The position numbers and the translations under genes are program-made. This document shows positions 41,682 through 50,989 of a stretch of DNA of 64,000 nt, piece after piece. This DNA comes from JAPLJC01 sp963697965 (lineage in GTDB: Bacteria > Desulfobacterota > Desulfobaccia > Desulfobaccales > 0-14-0-80-60-11), in assembly GCA_963697965.1 (NCBI GenBank), contig OY969108.1, positions 1,426,001 through 1,490,000 of the forward strand, written 5' to 3'. The notes beneath the pieces were generated by a model, which saw only the letters and a program-made list of their open reading frames with translations, was not told the DNA's origin and searched no databases. Every line of letters starts with the position of its first letter. The first letter of the stretch is position 1.

Positions 41682-43442
41682 CTACCACGCCAGCGCCGTA
41701 GACGGAAACGCCGGAGCTTTATTGCCCCTCGGGTCCGCCCCCGCCTCCAGCACCCCGTTAGCGTTTCTGGCCACCGCGCAGATATAGCCCGCCGACCAAT
41801 CCGGCGTCCATAGGACTCGGTGGCCGCGCCGGCTAAGCTCTGCGGCGGTTTCCCGGGCAACCCGCCCCTCCAGCCGCACCTGGCCGGGCGCGGCCGCATG
41901 CGGGTAAAAGGTGCCGGGAAAGTGGTCGCACGTAATCTTGGGGGCTTCGATGGCCGCCTGCAAGGACATGCCGAATACCGCCCGGTTCAAAAAGAATTGG
42001 CTGGTCCACTGGTCCTGCTGGTCCCCGCCCATGGTGCCGAAGGCCATCCAGGGCCGGCCCCGCTGCCAGGCCAGGGAGGGGCTCAGGGTGGTCCGGGGCC
42101 GCTTGCCCGGCGCCACCACGTTGGGGTGGCCCTCCATCAAGTAAAAGGTTTGCAGGCGCGTCCCCAGCGCCAACCCCAACGCTGGGATCACTTCGTTGCC
42201 CGAAATCCAGCCGCCGCTGGGGGTGAGGGCCGCCATGTTGCCATGCCTGTCCGCCACCGCCACGTGCACGGTCCCATGCCCCCAGTCCCTGGCTTTCCGG
42301 ACTTCGGCCTCGGGCAGCAAGGCCCCGGGGCGCCATGGGTCGCCGGGGCGCAGCTTGAAATCGGCCCGCTGCCCATCGATAAGCTGGCGGCGGAGTTCAT
42401 TATAGTTTTCGCTCAAGAGCTCCTCTAAAGGCACCAAAACCTGCTCCGGGTCGCCGTAATACTGCTCCCGGTCCGCGTAGGCCAGCTTGGCGGCCTCCAC
42501 CCACAGGTGCAGATAGTCCGGGGAGTTGTGGCCCAGGGCCGCCAGGTCGAAGCCGTCCAGGAGGCGTACTAGTTGTAAAAAGACCGGACCTTGGGACCAG
42601 GGGCCGCACTTAAAGACGGTATGATCCTTGAATTCCGCCCGCACTGGATCCTCAAAGCGGGTTCTAAAGGAGGCGAAGTCCGAAAATTCCAGCAGGCCGT
42701 CCCGCTCCTGGACAAAGGCGGACATGGCCTGGGCCGGCTCACCCCGGTAGAACAGGTCCAGGGCGGCGTCGAGCCCCGCCACCCGTTCACCTTTGCCCCG
42801 GGCGGCTGCCTGGAGCGCCTCCAGCAACCCGGCCAGGGGAGCGTTGACCAATATCTCCCCCACCCGCGGTCCCGGGGAGTCTTCCCGTAAATAAATCGAC
42901 GCCGACCCCGGCCACTCCCGGGCAAACCGCCGGCGATTATCCTCTAATCCGAATCCTGGCTGGTTGACCAGGCCTTCGTGCAACGGGAACCCCTCCCGCG
43001 CCAGGGCCTGGGCGGGCTCTAAGATGTCCTCCAAAGGCACGGAACCGTACCGTTTCAGAACCTCCAGGAGGGCGCTGACCGCGGCCGGAACCCCGGCAGC
43101 CAGGACCCCCGTGGGGGGGATGAGGTCCAGCCCTCGATCCCTGTAGGCCTTAAGGGTCGCCCTGGCCGGAGCCATGGTATTGCCGTTGATGGCCACGGCC
43201 CGGTCCTCCGCGGCCACGTAAAGGAGCATCGGACATTCGCCCCCGAGGGTGAACATGTGGGGATTAACCACCGATTCCACCAGGGCGGCGGCTGCCGCGG
43301 CATCAAAGGCATTGCCCCCGGCCTTCAGAAGGTCCATGCCCGCCTGGGCCGAAAGGTAATGCTCCGAGGCGATGGCTCCCCTGGCGCCGAGAATCCGGCC
43401 CCCGAAAGTAGAACCCTGATGAGCGTCTCCTAGATCATGCAT
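41682..43442 (-). CDS. Gamma-glutamyltransferase family protein
   Basis: The 586-residue protein follows the GGT fold: GGNAFDAAAAAALVESVVNP near the N-terminus, then LAREGFPLHEGLV, and the cleavage and nucleophile region GHGTVHVAVADRHGNMAALT with Thr as expected nucleophile. SGNEVIPALG and TTLSPSLAWQRGRPWMAFGT complete the small-subunit pattern. No signal peptide is visible, so it looks cytoplasmic, unlike classical periplasmic GGT. It may act on gamma-glutamyl amides or as a cephalosporin-acylase-like enzyme. It starts 55 bp upstream of the next minus-strand gene's end, in the same direction. Confidence 0.88.
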   Translation of the reverse strand: MHDLGDAHQGSTFGGRILGARGAIASEHYLSAQAGMDLLKAGGNAFDAAAAAALVESVVNPHMFTLGGECPMLLYVAAEDRAVAINGNTMAPARATLKAYRDRGLDLIPPTGVLAAGVPAAVSALLEVLKRYGSVPLEDILEPAQALAREGFPLHEGLVNQPGFGLEDNRRRFAREWPGSASIYLREDSPGPRVGEILVNAPLAGLLEALQAAARGKGERVAGLDAALDLFYRGEPAQAMSAFVQERDGLLEFSDFASFRTRFEDPVRAEFKDHTVFKCGPWSQGPVFLQLVRLLDGFDLAALGHNSPDYLHLWVEAAKLAYADREQYYGDPEQVLVPLEELLSENYNELRRQLIDGQRADFKLRPGDPWRPGALLPEAEVRKARDWGHGTVHVAVADRHGNMAALTPSGGWISGNEVIPALGLALGTRLQTFYLMEGHPNVVAPGKRPRTTLSPSLAWQRGRPWMAFGTMGGDQQDQWTSQFFLNRAVFGMSLQAAIEAPKITCDHFPGTFYPHAAAPGQVRLEGRVARETAAELSRRGHRVLWTPDWSAGYICAVARNANGVLEAGADPRGNKAPAFPSTALAW

Positions 43443-43496
43443 ATTGTTTAGGCTCCGGACTTGGCTGCCTTTCTCTAAAATCGCTTTTTGGGCCTC

Positions 43497-44588
43497 TCAG
43501 CCCCGGGCGGCGATGGCTGCACCCCGGAGGCCGGCCTGCATGGCTTCGCTCTCCTGGGCCAGCCGCACCAGGTCGGGGCCTTGGGTCTGATAGAGATTGA
43601 AGCAGCGGCCCTGGAGTCCCAGGGCAATGGGTTCGATCATCTCCTCCGGCAGCACCAGGGCCCGGGATTTTCCCCGGCGCTCCGGGGAGGCCACTTCCAG
43701 CACGCCTTCTTTGCCCCAGAGGCGAAAGATGGCGGTCAACATCCCGATGGACCAGGCGCTGTCCGAGACTACCGCCACCTCGGCGGCGTTCAGGGTGTGG
43801 CGGCTGCCATTGAAGGAGATGGCCAGGCCGCCGCCGTCCCGCACCGCCTGTAAGGATTGAACGTCGGTGAGGCTGTCCCCCACGTAGATGGTGTCCTCCA
43901 GCTTCAAGCCGGTTCTGGCCAGGCTGTCGGCCACGATTCCGGCCTTTTCAGACCCGCCCACGAATGAGACCTCCCGATAAATGGCGCCGATCTCCATTTG
44001 GGGCAGGCGTTCCCGGAAGATATGCTCCAGGCGGCCGATGGCCTCCTGGACCGGGGCGGGCAGCTCTGCGAGCGAGGCGGCTCCCGGAGGCAACTCGATG
44101 TCCGGGGTCTCCTGGACCTCCTCTTGCAGACGGCGCAACTCCTCGGCTTCACTTTTCCCCAGCGGGTAGCGGTCCAGGTTAGGTTCGGTCCCAAAGATGT
44201 GTTCCGGGTCAAACCCGAGTTCCCCTCCCACCGCCTCGGCAAACTGGCGGAATCCGGAGCTGATCTCGAAGATGGGAAAGCCGAATCCATGCAAGAAGCG
44301 GTAAGCCTCCCGGGCGCCGGGCATCAGCTTCAGGTTCCCGGCGGAAAACTCCCGGAGAGCGGCGTCGCTGAGGCCGCGAGCCTTGAGGAACGGCAGGATG
44401 AGCTTCAGGGTGTCCCCCGCCCGGTACTCCGGGGATTTGGCGATGTGGGCCAGGTAGTCGCCGTAACGGCTCACCTGGGTAAAAAACCGGTCGCCCCGGG
44501 GCGAGAGAAACTCCCGGCAGAGTTCGAAGGCATTATTATTGAGGGCCAGAGGTCCTTCGCAGCCCGTGAACACCTGAATCTGGAGCAT
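43497..44588 (-). CDS. HAD-like protein with degenerate nucleophile motif
   Basis: The 363-residue protein resembles archaeal-type HAD proteins that begin with a DCEGP or DWEGP motif. Here the motif is QVFTGCEGPLALNNNAFELC, with Gly in place of the nucleophilic Asp. Later motifs remain: EISSGFRQFAEAVG (motif II), KAGIV (motif III Lys) and YVGDSLTDVQSL (motif IV). The long insertion at about 110-200 serves as cap. If the Asp is truly gone, the protein probably binds a ligand rather than hydrolysing it. Function is unknown. The codon for Gly (GGC) differs from Asp (GAC) by one base. Confidence 0.7.
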   Translation of the reverse strand: MLQIQVFTGCEGPLALNNNAFELCREFLSPRGDRFFTQVSRYGDYLAHIAKSPEYRAGDTLKLILPFLKARGLSDAALREFSAGNLKLMPGAREAYRFLHGFGFPIFEISSGFRQFAEAVGGELGFDPEHIFGTEPNLDRYPLGKSEAEELRRLQEEVQETPDIELPPGAASLAELPAPVQEAIGRLEHIFRERLPQMEIGAIYREVSFVGGSEKAGIVADSLARTGLKLEDTIYVGDSLTDVQSLQAVRDGGGLAISFNGSRHTLNAAEVAVVSDSAWSIGMLTAIFRLWGKEGVLEVASPERRGKSRALVLPEEMIEPIALGLQGRCFNLYQTQGPDLVRLAQESEAMQAGLRGAAIAARG

Positions 44589-44714
44589 CTCTTCTCCTTT
44601 GGCTTATACGGGGAGGACCAGACCCCCGGAGGCGGCGGCGGCACTGCCTTAGCCCGCTGAATCGGGGCCGCCCCTGACGTCCTGATAGAACATGTTCCAT
44701 TTCAAGAACAACAC

Positions 44715-45686
44715 TTAGCTCAACCGGGCGATGATCCTTTCCAGAATCTGCCGGTCCGGGTAGCTCTCTCCTCGGTCGCCGCCGGACTTGTAAGCCGCGG
44801 CCGCCTCCGCCAGGCGCGCCGCCTGGGGCAGCGACAGGCCGCTAAGGAGGCCGGCCAGGTAGCCGGCGGCGAAGACGTCCCCAGCCCCCATGGTGTCCAC
44901 CGGACGCCCCTCAAATTGGGGCGGGATATCCAGATAGCGCACCGGGGTGAGAAGCCTGGCGCCCCGGAGGCCGCGTTTGATGAGAACAACGGGCGGGGCC
45001 CAAACGGGATGCCGCGTCAGCTCACCCCCCAGGAGGGCCCACTCCACCTCGGTCAGCAGCAGGGTCTCCACCCGATCCAGCAACTCCTCCAGGGCGGTCC
45101 GGCCCCGGCGGGCGTATAATTCGCCCGGGTCCAGGGTGAAGCGCGGACCCTCCTGCAGGCTCACGGCCAGGAGCCGCTGCAGCTCCAGGGGAGCGTCGCC
45201 CCCAAAAGAGGTGAGATGCAGAAATCTAGCCTCCTGCAAGGCCTCCCGGGGCAGATCTCTCTCCTCCAATTGGTCATTGGCGTTGGGGGCCACCAGGATG
45301 GTGCGCTCGCCCTCCGGGTCCACCAGGATGTAGGCCCGGCCGCTGTCGCCTTGCTGCAGCACGTGCTCGAGATCGACGCCCTCAAGGCTAGCTCTCAGAA
45401 AAGAGCCGTCCGCATCGGCTCCCAGGCGCCCCGCCAGGGCCACCGGAATTCCCAGGCGGGCCAGGGCATAGGCGGTGTTGGCCGCCTGTCCGCCTCGGGT
45501 GCGCCCGGCCGGCCGGGCAAATCGGGCCAGCAGCTCCCGGAGCCGGTGCTCCTCCGCCCGGGACAGCGCTTCCTGCCCGCCGCGGGCCAGGCCGGTGCCC
45601 CAACGTTTAAGCAGGCCATCCAGGTCGTCAACCCGAAAGGTCAGATCGAGATTGATGGCCCCCAGACAAAATACCTCCGGCCGCAT
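44715..45686 (-). CDS. PfkB-family carbohydrate/nucleoside kinase
   Basis: From ATG 45686 the protein has 323 residues. The open frame extends to 45854, but that part is unrelated. It shows EVFCLGAINLDLTFRVDDLD, the glycine-rich RTRGGQAANTAYALARLG, LAGRLGADADG and the catalytic signature DTMGAGDVFAAGYLAGLLSG. The Asp of GAGD is the base. An insertion of about 40 residues (LLKRWGTGLARGGQEALSRA...) precedes the substrate motif and is not common in ribokinase. The phosphorylated sugar or nucleoside is unknown. Confidence 0.85.
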   Translation of the reverse strand: MRPEVFCLGAINLDLTFRVDDLDGLLKRWGTGLARGGQEALSRAEEHRLRELLARFARPAGRTRGGQAANTAYALARLGIPVALAGRLGADADGSFLRASLEGVDLEHVLQQGDSGRAYILVDPEGERTILVAPNANDQLEERDLPREALQEARFLHLTSFGGDAPLELQRLLAVSLQEGPRFTLDPGELYARRGRTALEELLDRVETLLLTEVEWALLGGELTRHPVWAPPVVLIKRGLRGARLLTPVRYLDIPPQFEGRPVDTMGAGDVFAAGYLAGLLSGLSLPQAARLAEAAAAYKSGGDRGESYPDRQILERIIARLS

Positions 45687-45880
45687 GCCTGGGAAACTAT
45701 CAGGATTTCCCCTGCCGGTCAAGGCGTGCGGACGCTGGGGGCTGCCGGGGTGAGCCCCGCAGCCGGACTCCGGGTCCAGGATGAAGAATTTTCCCGCCCC
45801 CGCCGAAAGAAGCCGGGAAGGCCTGGAATTTTCCAAAAGGATTATTATAATCAATCTAAGGACCTTGCCGGGGGAGAACG

Positions 45881-46321
45881 ATGCACCGCCTCATCAAGAT
45901 CAGGATTATCCGCGACTTTGAGCAGATGGAGGAGCGCTGGCGTTGCCAACCGGATGTCTGGTTCGGGACCACCCGGACGCACCTCCACTTCCGCCCCGCG
46001 GCGGATTTCTATGAGACCGCCCAGGGCCTGGTGCTGCGCCTGGAGGTGGCCGGCATTCAGCCCGAAAGCCTCTGCCTCTCTATGGCCGGCCAGGAATTGG
46101 TGGTGGAGGGACGGCGCCAGCCGCCGCCGCCGGAAGGCATCCAGCGCTTTTTCTGCCTGGAGATGGGCTTCGGCGCCTTCGAGCGCAGCTTCCTCCTGCC
46201 CATCCCCGTAGACCTTGAGGGCGTCCAGGCCCGCTATCGGGATGGCATCCTGGAAGTGATTCTCCCCCGGAAGGCCCCACGGATTCATCAGATTCAGGTG
46301 AGGCAGATAGACCCGGAATAA
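45881..46321 (+). CDS. Small heat-shock protein Hsp20 (alpha-crystallin domain)
   Basis: The 146-residue protein has an alpha-crystallin domain (about 45-140): PAADFYETAQGLVLRLEVAG, LVVEGRRQPPPP, FERSFLLPIPVD, and the end YRDGILEVILPRKAP. The N-terminal 40 residues with Arg/Trp are variable as usual. The C-terminal IxI motif is present as IHQIQV. It begins behind GGGGGAGAACG and ends 16 bp before lon. An Hsp20-Lon pair fits holding and then degrading misfolded proteins. Confidence 0.9.
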   Translation: MHRLIKIRIIRDFEQMEERWRCQPDVWFGTTRTHLHFRPAADFYETAQGLVLRLEVAGIQPESLCLSMAGQELVVEGRRQPPPPEGIQRFFCLEMGFGAFERSFLLPIPVDLEGVQARYRDGILEVILPRKAPRIHQIQVRQIDPE

Positions 46322-46337
46322 ACGATACGGAGGCCCC

Positions 46338-48713
46338 ATGGCCAGCGAAGAACAAGAAATCCAAGCCCCGCTGCTGGGCGACCAGGAAATCCACCCCGGC
46401 CCCCGGGTGCTGTCGATACTCCCCATGCCCGATATGGTGCTTTTTCCCCGGATGATCCTGCCCCTGGTCCTTTGGGACGAATCGGCCCAAAAGCTGGTGC
46501 AGGAAGCCCTCTTTCAGGACAAGATCATCGGGATTGTGGGCGCCCTGGGAGAGAAGGCCGAGGGCTTCGGCCCGGAAGACCTCTACAGGGTGGGCACCGC
46601 CGCCGCCATTTTGAAGATGCGGAAATCCGAGGATGACGCCCTGCGCCTGCTGGTCCAGGGACTGTACCGCTTCCGGGTGGAGGAGTGGGTGGGTACTGAA
46701 CCCTACCTGGCCGCCCGGATAACCCCCATCTCTGAGGAATACGAACCCGACCTGGAGGTGGAAGCCCTGGTCTCCAACGTCAGGGGCCTCTTTTTAAAGA
46801 TGATGGAGCTCTCCCCCTACCTGCCGGCGGAATTGGGCACCCTGGTCCGGGAGTTGAGCGACCCCCGGTTACTGGCGGACATCACCGCGGGCAGCCTCAA
46901 TATCTCCAAGGCTGAAAAGCAGGAATTGCTGGAGACCTATGACGTCAAGGAGCGCCTGCGCCGGGTGCTCAGTCTGATCAACCGGGAACTGGAGATCCTG
47001 GAACTGGGGAAAAAGATTCAGTCCCAGGTGAAGGTGGAGATGGACAAGGCTCAAAAGGAGTATTATCTCCGGGAGCATATTAAGGCCCTGCAAAAAGAGT
47101 TGGGGGAAGGGGAAGATAAGGGCCGGGAGATCGAAGAGATCCAGTTTCGCCTGGAAGAGGCGGGGCTCCCGCCCCATGCCCTGAAGGAAGCGGAGCATGA
47201 ACTGACCCGGCTGAAGAGGACCCCGCCCACCTCCCCCGACCACCAGGTAATCCGCAATTATCTGGAGTGGATGATCGAACTGCCCTGGAGCAAGTCCACC
47301 GAAGATAATCTGGACCTGACCCAGGCCAGGCAGATCCTGGATGAAGACCACTACGACCTGGAGAAGGTGAAGAAGCGCATCCTCGAATATCTGGCGGTGC
47401 GCCGGCTGAAGCCGGACATTAAGGGTCCCATCCTCTGTTTCGTGGGGCCGCCGGGGACCGGCAAGACCTCCCTGGGGCGCTCCATTGCCCGCTCTCTGGG
47501 GCGCAAGTTCATACGCCTCTCCCTGGGAGGGGTGAGGGACGAAGCCGAGATCCGGGGTCACCGCCGCACCTATGTGGGGGCCCTGCCCGGCCGCATCATT
47601 CAGAGCCTGCGCCGGGCCGGCTCCAACAACCCGGTCTTCATCCTGGATGAAGTGGACAAGATCGGCGCCGATTTCCGCGGCGACCCCTCCTCGGCCCTCC
47701 TGGAGGTGCTGGACCCGGAACAGAATAACTCCTTCTCAGACCATTACCTGGACGTGGGTTTTGATCTCTCCAAGGTGATGTTCATCACCACCGCCAACCT
47801 GCTGGACCCCATTCCTCCCCCCCTGCGGGACCGCATGGAGGTCCTGGAATTGGTGGGCTACACTGAGGAGGAGAAGTTGGGGATCGCCTTTTCCCACCTC
47901 ATTCCCCGGCAGTTGGAGGCCCATGGCTTGACCGCGGCGCAACTGGAGATCAGCCCCATGGTCATCCGTGTGCTCATCGCCTCTTACACCCGGGAGGCGG
48001 GGCTGCGCAACCTGGAGCGGGAGATCGCCGCCCTATGCCGGGGTGCGGCCCTGGAGATCGCCGAGGGTGGCCGCTCCTTCGTGGCGATCGGTGAAGAGGA
48101 GGTCTCCACCTATCTGGGGCCGCCCCAGTTCTTCCGGGAAGCGGCCCTGGACCACCCCGAGCCCGGAGTGGCCACCGGCCTGGCCTGGACCCCCACCGGC
48201 GGTGATATTCTGTTCATCGAGGTCTTGCGGATGCCGGGTGGCGGCAACCTCAAACTCACCGGGCAGTTGGGAGAGGTCATGAAGGAGTCGGCCACTGCAG
48301 CGCTCTCTTATATCCGGGCTCGGGCCCCCTTCTTGGGCATCGAGGAGGATTTCTTCGAGAAATCCGACCTCCATATCCATGTGCCCGCCGGGGCCATTCC
48401 CAAGGATGGGCCCTCCGCCGGATTGGCCATGCTGTGCGCCCTGGTGTCGCTGCTCTCGGCGCGGCCCCTTAAGAAATACCTGGCCATGACTGGGGAGATC
48501 ACCCTGCGGGGTCACGTCCTGCCTGTGGGCGGCATCAAGAACAAGGTGCTGGCGGCCCATCGGGCGGGCATCCGGGAAATCATCCTGCCGGCTCAGAACA
48601 AGGTGGACCTGGAGGAGATCTCAGCCTCGGTGCGCCAGGAACTGAGCTTCCATCCGGTGGAGCGCCTGGACCAGGCCCTGGAGATCGCCTTCCCACCCCC
48701 GGACGAACCCTGA
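46338..48713 (+). CDS. lon: ATP-dependent Lon protease
   Basis: The 791-residue protein has an N-terminal LON substrate-binding domain (about 30-220; LPMPDMVLFPRMILPLVLWD), a coiled middle part, and an AAA+ module with Walker A GPPGTGKTSLGRS and Walker B NPVFILDEVDKIG. The C-terminal protease domain has the Ser-Lys dyad in PKDGPSAGLAM (Ser) and GGIKNKVLAAHRAGI (Lys). Length and motifs are those of full LonA. It is translated after hsp20 with an SD of ACGGAGG. A terminator follows at 48730. Confidence 0.97.
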   Translation: MASEEQEIQAPLLGDQEIHPGPRVLSILPMPDMVLFPRMILPLVLWDESAQKLVQEALFQDKIIGIVGALGEKAEGFGPEDLYRVGTAAAILKMRKSEDDALRLLVQGLYRFRVEEWVGTEPYLAARITPISEEYEPDLEVEALVSNVRGLFLKMMELSPYLPAELGTLVRELSDPRLLADITAGSLNISKAEKQELLETYDVKERLRRVLSLINRELEILELGKKIQSQVKVEMDKAQKEYYLREHIKALQKELGEGEDKGREIEEIQFRLEEAGLPPHALKEAEHELTRLKRTPPTSPDHQVIRNYLEWMIELPWSKSTEDNLDLTQARQILDEDHYDLEKVKKRILEYLAVRRLKPDIKGPILCFVGPPGTGKTSLGRSIARSLGRKFIRLSLGGVRDEAEIRGHRRTYVGALPGRIIQSLRRAGSNNPVFILDEVDKIGADFRGDPSSALLEVLDPEQNNSFSDHYLDVGFDLSKVMFITTANLLDPIPPPLRDRMEVLELVGYTEEEKLGIAFSHLIPRQLEAHGLTAAQLEISPMVIRVLIASYTREAGLRNLEREIAALCRGAALEIAEGGRSFVAIGEEEVSTYLGPPQFFREAALDHPEPGVATGLAWTPTGGDILFIEVLRMPGGGNLKLTGQLGEVMKESATAALSYIRARAPFLGIEEDFFEKSDLHIHVPAGAIPKDGPSAGLAMLCALVSLLSARPLKKYLAMTGEITLRGHVLPVGGIKNKVLAAHRAGIREIILPAQNKVDLEEISASVRQELSFHPVERLDQALEIAFPPPDEP

Positions 48714-48729
48714 GATTAAAAAATATGGA

Positions 48730-48760
48730 GGAGGGGCTCTTGTGAGCCTCTCCTTTAAAT
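48730..48760 (+). terminator. Rho-independent terminator after lon
   Basis: GGAGGGGCTC pairs with GAGCCTCTCC (one G-U pair) around TTGT, followed by TTTAAAT. Confidence 0.75.
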
Positions 48761-48925
48761 CTCTTCTTCCAACAGCTCCCCGAAATGGTTGAGAAAATTG
48801 TGGCTAAGGGACAGGAAAATAAGGTAAAAAATAAGGCTGAAGCCGGTTAATTTTTGGCAATCGCCAAGATTGCCTACCCGGCCGGACCGCCGGCCGAAAC
48901 TTTCTTGAATAAGGAGGCAAATCTC

Positions 48926-49063
48926 ATGGCCGTCTTTACCTGTGAAAAATGCGGCAGCAAACTGGAAACCCGATGCAAACCCAAGAAGTGCTCCTCTTGC
49001 GGGGAGACCGGCGTCATGTGCAAGGTGGAGGCCGCCGCCCCTCCCAAGGAAGGGAAGAAATAA
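48926..49063 (+). CDS. Small RCKP-type rubredoxin-like zinc-ribbon protein
   Basis: The 45-residue protein starts at the ATG behind AAGGAGG. It has two CxxC pairs (FTCEKCGS and KCSSCGET) separated by ETRCKPKK, the RCKP signature of a small rubredoxin-like group common in anaerobic bacteria. It would bind one Fe or Zn. The N-terminally longer frame from 48854 is unlikely, since it lacks an SD and begins in non-conserved sequence. Function is not known; redox or structural roles are possible. Confidence 0.8.
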   Translation: MAVFTCEKCGSKLETRCKPKKCSSCGETGVMCKVEAAAPPKEGKK

Positions 49064-49120
49064 CGGTCTGGGGGCACAGGCGCCGGCCTGGGCTAGCTCC
49101 CAGTTCCAAGGGAATTAAAG

Positions 49121-49202
49121 TCCCCCTTTGGAAAAGGGGGATTTAGGGGGATTTCAGGAGTTTTTTTTAAATCCCCCCTGCCCCCCTTTTCCAAAGGGGG
49201 GT
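49121..49202. repeat. Long inverted repeat (C-rich/G-rich hairpin)
   Basis: CCCCCTTTGGAAAAGGGGGA continuing to TTTAGGGGGATTT is complementary to the 3' arm AAATCCCCCCTG...TTTTCCAAAGGGGG, with a T8 run in the loop. Such elements are dispersed in many bacterial genomes. It could also end transcription in either direction. Confidence 0.7.
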
Positions 49203-49263
49203 TAAAAGACTATAGTTGAGGTTCCACTAAAGCTGCCATAACTTTCTAACCGAAAACCGCATT

Positions 49264-49653
49264 ATGATTTACGGCGTTGGGGTTGATCTGGTCAAGCTGG
49301 CGCGCCTTGCCGCGGCCATCCGCCGCTATGGCGAGCGCTTCTTGAACCGCGTCTTCACTCCCCAGGAAATAGCCCATTGCCAGGGGAAGCGTGGGAGCGA
49401 CTCCGGGTTTGCCCTGCGCTTTGCCGCCAAGGAGGCCTTCTCCAAGGCCCTGGGGGTGGGTCTGAGGCGGGGAGGCATCCGCTGGCGGGAGGTGGAAGTG
49501 GTCCCGGACTCCATGGGCAAACCGGAGCTTAAGGTCAGCGGCCGGGCCGCCCAGCTCTGCCAGGAGGCCGGCATTACCGGGATGCACCTCTCTTTAAGCG
49601 ACGAAGACGGCCAGGGGGTGGCCGTGGTGATTTTGGAGAGGGTGAGGGGCTAG
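49264..49653 (+). CDS. acpS: Holo-[acyl-carrier-protein] synthase
   Basis: The 129-residue protein matches AcpS: GVGVDLVKLARLAAAIRRYG at the N-terminus, with the metal-binding Asp, and FALRFAAKEAFSKALGVGLR with the catalytic Glu and Lys. HLSLSDEDGQGVAVVILER closes the fold. It transfers 4'-phosphopantetheine from CoA to acyl carrier protein. It stands alone between repeat elements. No SD is obvious. Confidence 0.93.
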   Translation: MIYGVGVDLVKLARLAAAIRRYGERFLNRVFTPQEIAHCQGKRGSDSGFALRFAAKEAFSKALGVGLRRGGIRWREVEVVPDSMGKPELKVSGRAAQLCQEAGITGMHLSLSDEDGQGVAVVILERVRG

Positions 49654-49654
49654 A

Positions 49655-49770
49655 AAAGTTCAAGGTTCAAAGTTCAAAGTTGAGTCCTCGGCGAAAACCA
49701 CCTTGTCATCTATGAGATTCTTCGGTCGCTGCACTCCCTCAGAATGACAAAAATGGGGACTTTCGCAGAG
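49655..49770 (+). repeat. Dispersed repeat (TCAAGGTTCAAAG / TTCGCAGAGGTCT type), copy 1
   Basis: It starts with GTTCAAGGTTCAAAGTTCAA and contains CTTGTCATC, GAGATTCTTCGGTCGCT, CCCTCAGAATGACAAA and ACTTTCGCAGAGGTCT. The same order occurs at 50990-51200. The two copies bracket the CrtC-like gene. Confidence 0.75.
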
Positions 49771-49871
49771 GTCTTAGCGGCCAGGAATTCGCGGCAGCTC
49801 GCGGTAAAGCCTTTTTGCTATCCTTTTGACCTTGCCGGAAACCGAAAACCGGAAACCGAAAACCGGAGGTA

Positions 49872-50984
49872 GTGCCGATTCCCAAGATGACGCTAAGGGT
49901 CCTATTATTCTTAATGGTGGCCGCCTTGTTTGCCGGGGCGGCCGGGGCTGCGGAACCCTTCGCCACCGCCCGGCCGGGCCGCGTCTTTAAATTTCCCGCG
50001 GACCACGGGGCGCACCCGGATTTCAAGACCGAGTGGTGGTACTGGGTGGGGCACCTGAAATCTTCCGAGGGCGAGGCCTTCGGCTATCAGCTCACCTTCT
50101 TCCGGACCGCCCTGCGCCGGCCCGACGCCTTGGCCCGCTCGGCCTGGTCCCTCAACACCGTCTATTTCGCCCACCTGGCCGTCACCGACCCGGCCCGGGG
50201 GCGCTTCCGGTTCCGGGAGAAGGTGGGCCGGGGCGCCCTGGGGCTTGCCGGCGCCACCCCGGACCGCCTCCATGTCTGGATCGGCGATTGGCAGGCGCGG
50301 CAGGAAGGGGAGGGCTTTCATCTAGAGGCCGGAGACCAGGGGTTGGGGCTGGACCTGCACCTCACTCCCAGGAAGCCCCCGGCCCTGCACGGCGAAGGCG
50401 GCTTCAGCCCCAAGTCGGCCCATGATTTGGCCGCCAGCTATTATTATTCTATTACTCGCCTCGCCAGCCAGGGGCATCTGTTTTTGGACGGACGCGCACT
50501 TAAGGTTAGCGGGGCCAGTTGGATGGACCACGAATTTTTCAGCGGTTCCATGGCCCCGGATCAGGTGGGCTGGGACTGGTTCGCCATCCAGTTGCAGGAC
50601 GGGAGCGATCTGATGCTCTATCTGCTGCGCCGGCGGGACGGCTCGCTGGACTCGGCTTCCGCGGGCACCCTGGTGGACCCGCAGGGACAGACGCGGCACC
50701 TGAAGCTGGCCGACTTCCAGGTTAAGGCGAGCGGCGTCTGGAAGTCTCCCCACTCCGGGGCGGTATATCCGGCCGGCTGGCAGGTGCTCATCCCCGGGGC
50801 CGGCCTGGAACTCACCTTGACTCCCACCCTGGCGGACCAGGAGATCCGGGCCGGCGTCCCGGCGCAAGTGAGCTATTGGGAGGGCCAGGTGCGGGTTCAG
50901 GGCAGAGCCGGAGCGCGGCCGCTGAGCGGCATGGGCTACGTGGAGCTCACCGGCTACGCCGGCGCCATGGAGGGAGGGTTTTAA
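49872..50984 (+). CDS. Exported lipocalin-like/CrtC (AttH) family protein
   Basis: The protein has about 370 residues with an N-terminal signal peptide (LRVLLFLMVAALFAGAAGAA). It shows the CrtC/AttH signature: ADHGAHPDFKTEWWYWVGHL, FGYQLTFFRTALRRP, SYYYSITRLASQGHLFLDGR and GASWMDHEFFSG, with DQVGWDWFAIQLQDGSDLMLY. Related proteins include carotenoid 1,2-hydratase and lipocalin-like periplasmic proteins. No carotenoid genes are nearby, so a hydratase role is not supported. The start is GTG 49872 or ATG 49887; the GGAGGT before them is too close to the GTG and far from the ATG. Confidence 0.82.
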   Translation: MPIPKMTLRVLLFLMVAALFAGAAGAAEPFATARPGRVFKFPADHGAHPDFKTEWWYWVGHLKSSEGEAFGYQLTFFRTALRRPDALARSAWSLNTVYFAHLAVTDPARGRFRFREKVGRGALGLAGATPDRLHVWIGDWQARQEGEGFHLEAGDQGLGLDLHLTPRKPPALHGEGGFSPKSAHDLAASYYYSITRLASQGHLFLDGRALKVSGASWMDHEFFSGSMAPDQVGWDWFAIQLQDGSDLMLYLLRRRDGSLDSASAGTLVDPQGQTRHLKLADFQVKASGVWKSPHSGAVYPAGWQVLIPGAGLELTLTPTLADQEIRAGVPAQVSYWEGQVRVQGRAGARPLSGMGYVELTGYAGAMEGGF

Positions 50985-50989
50985 ATAGT

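Noticed and set aside
49872..50984. Carotenoid 1,2-hydratase (CrtC) as a specific function
   Set aside because: Only fold-level motifs match; no carotenoid genes are nearby and the protein carries a signal peptide.
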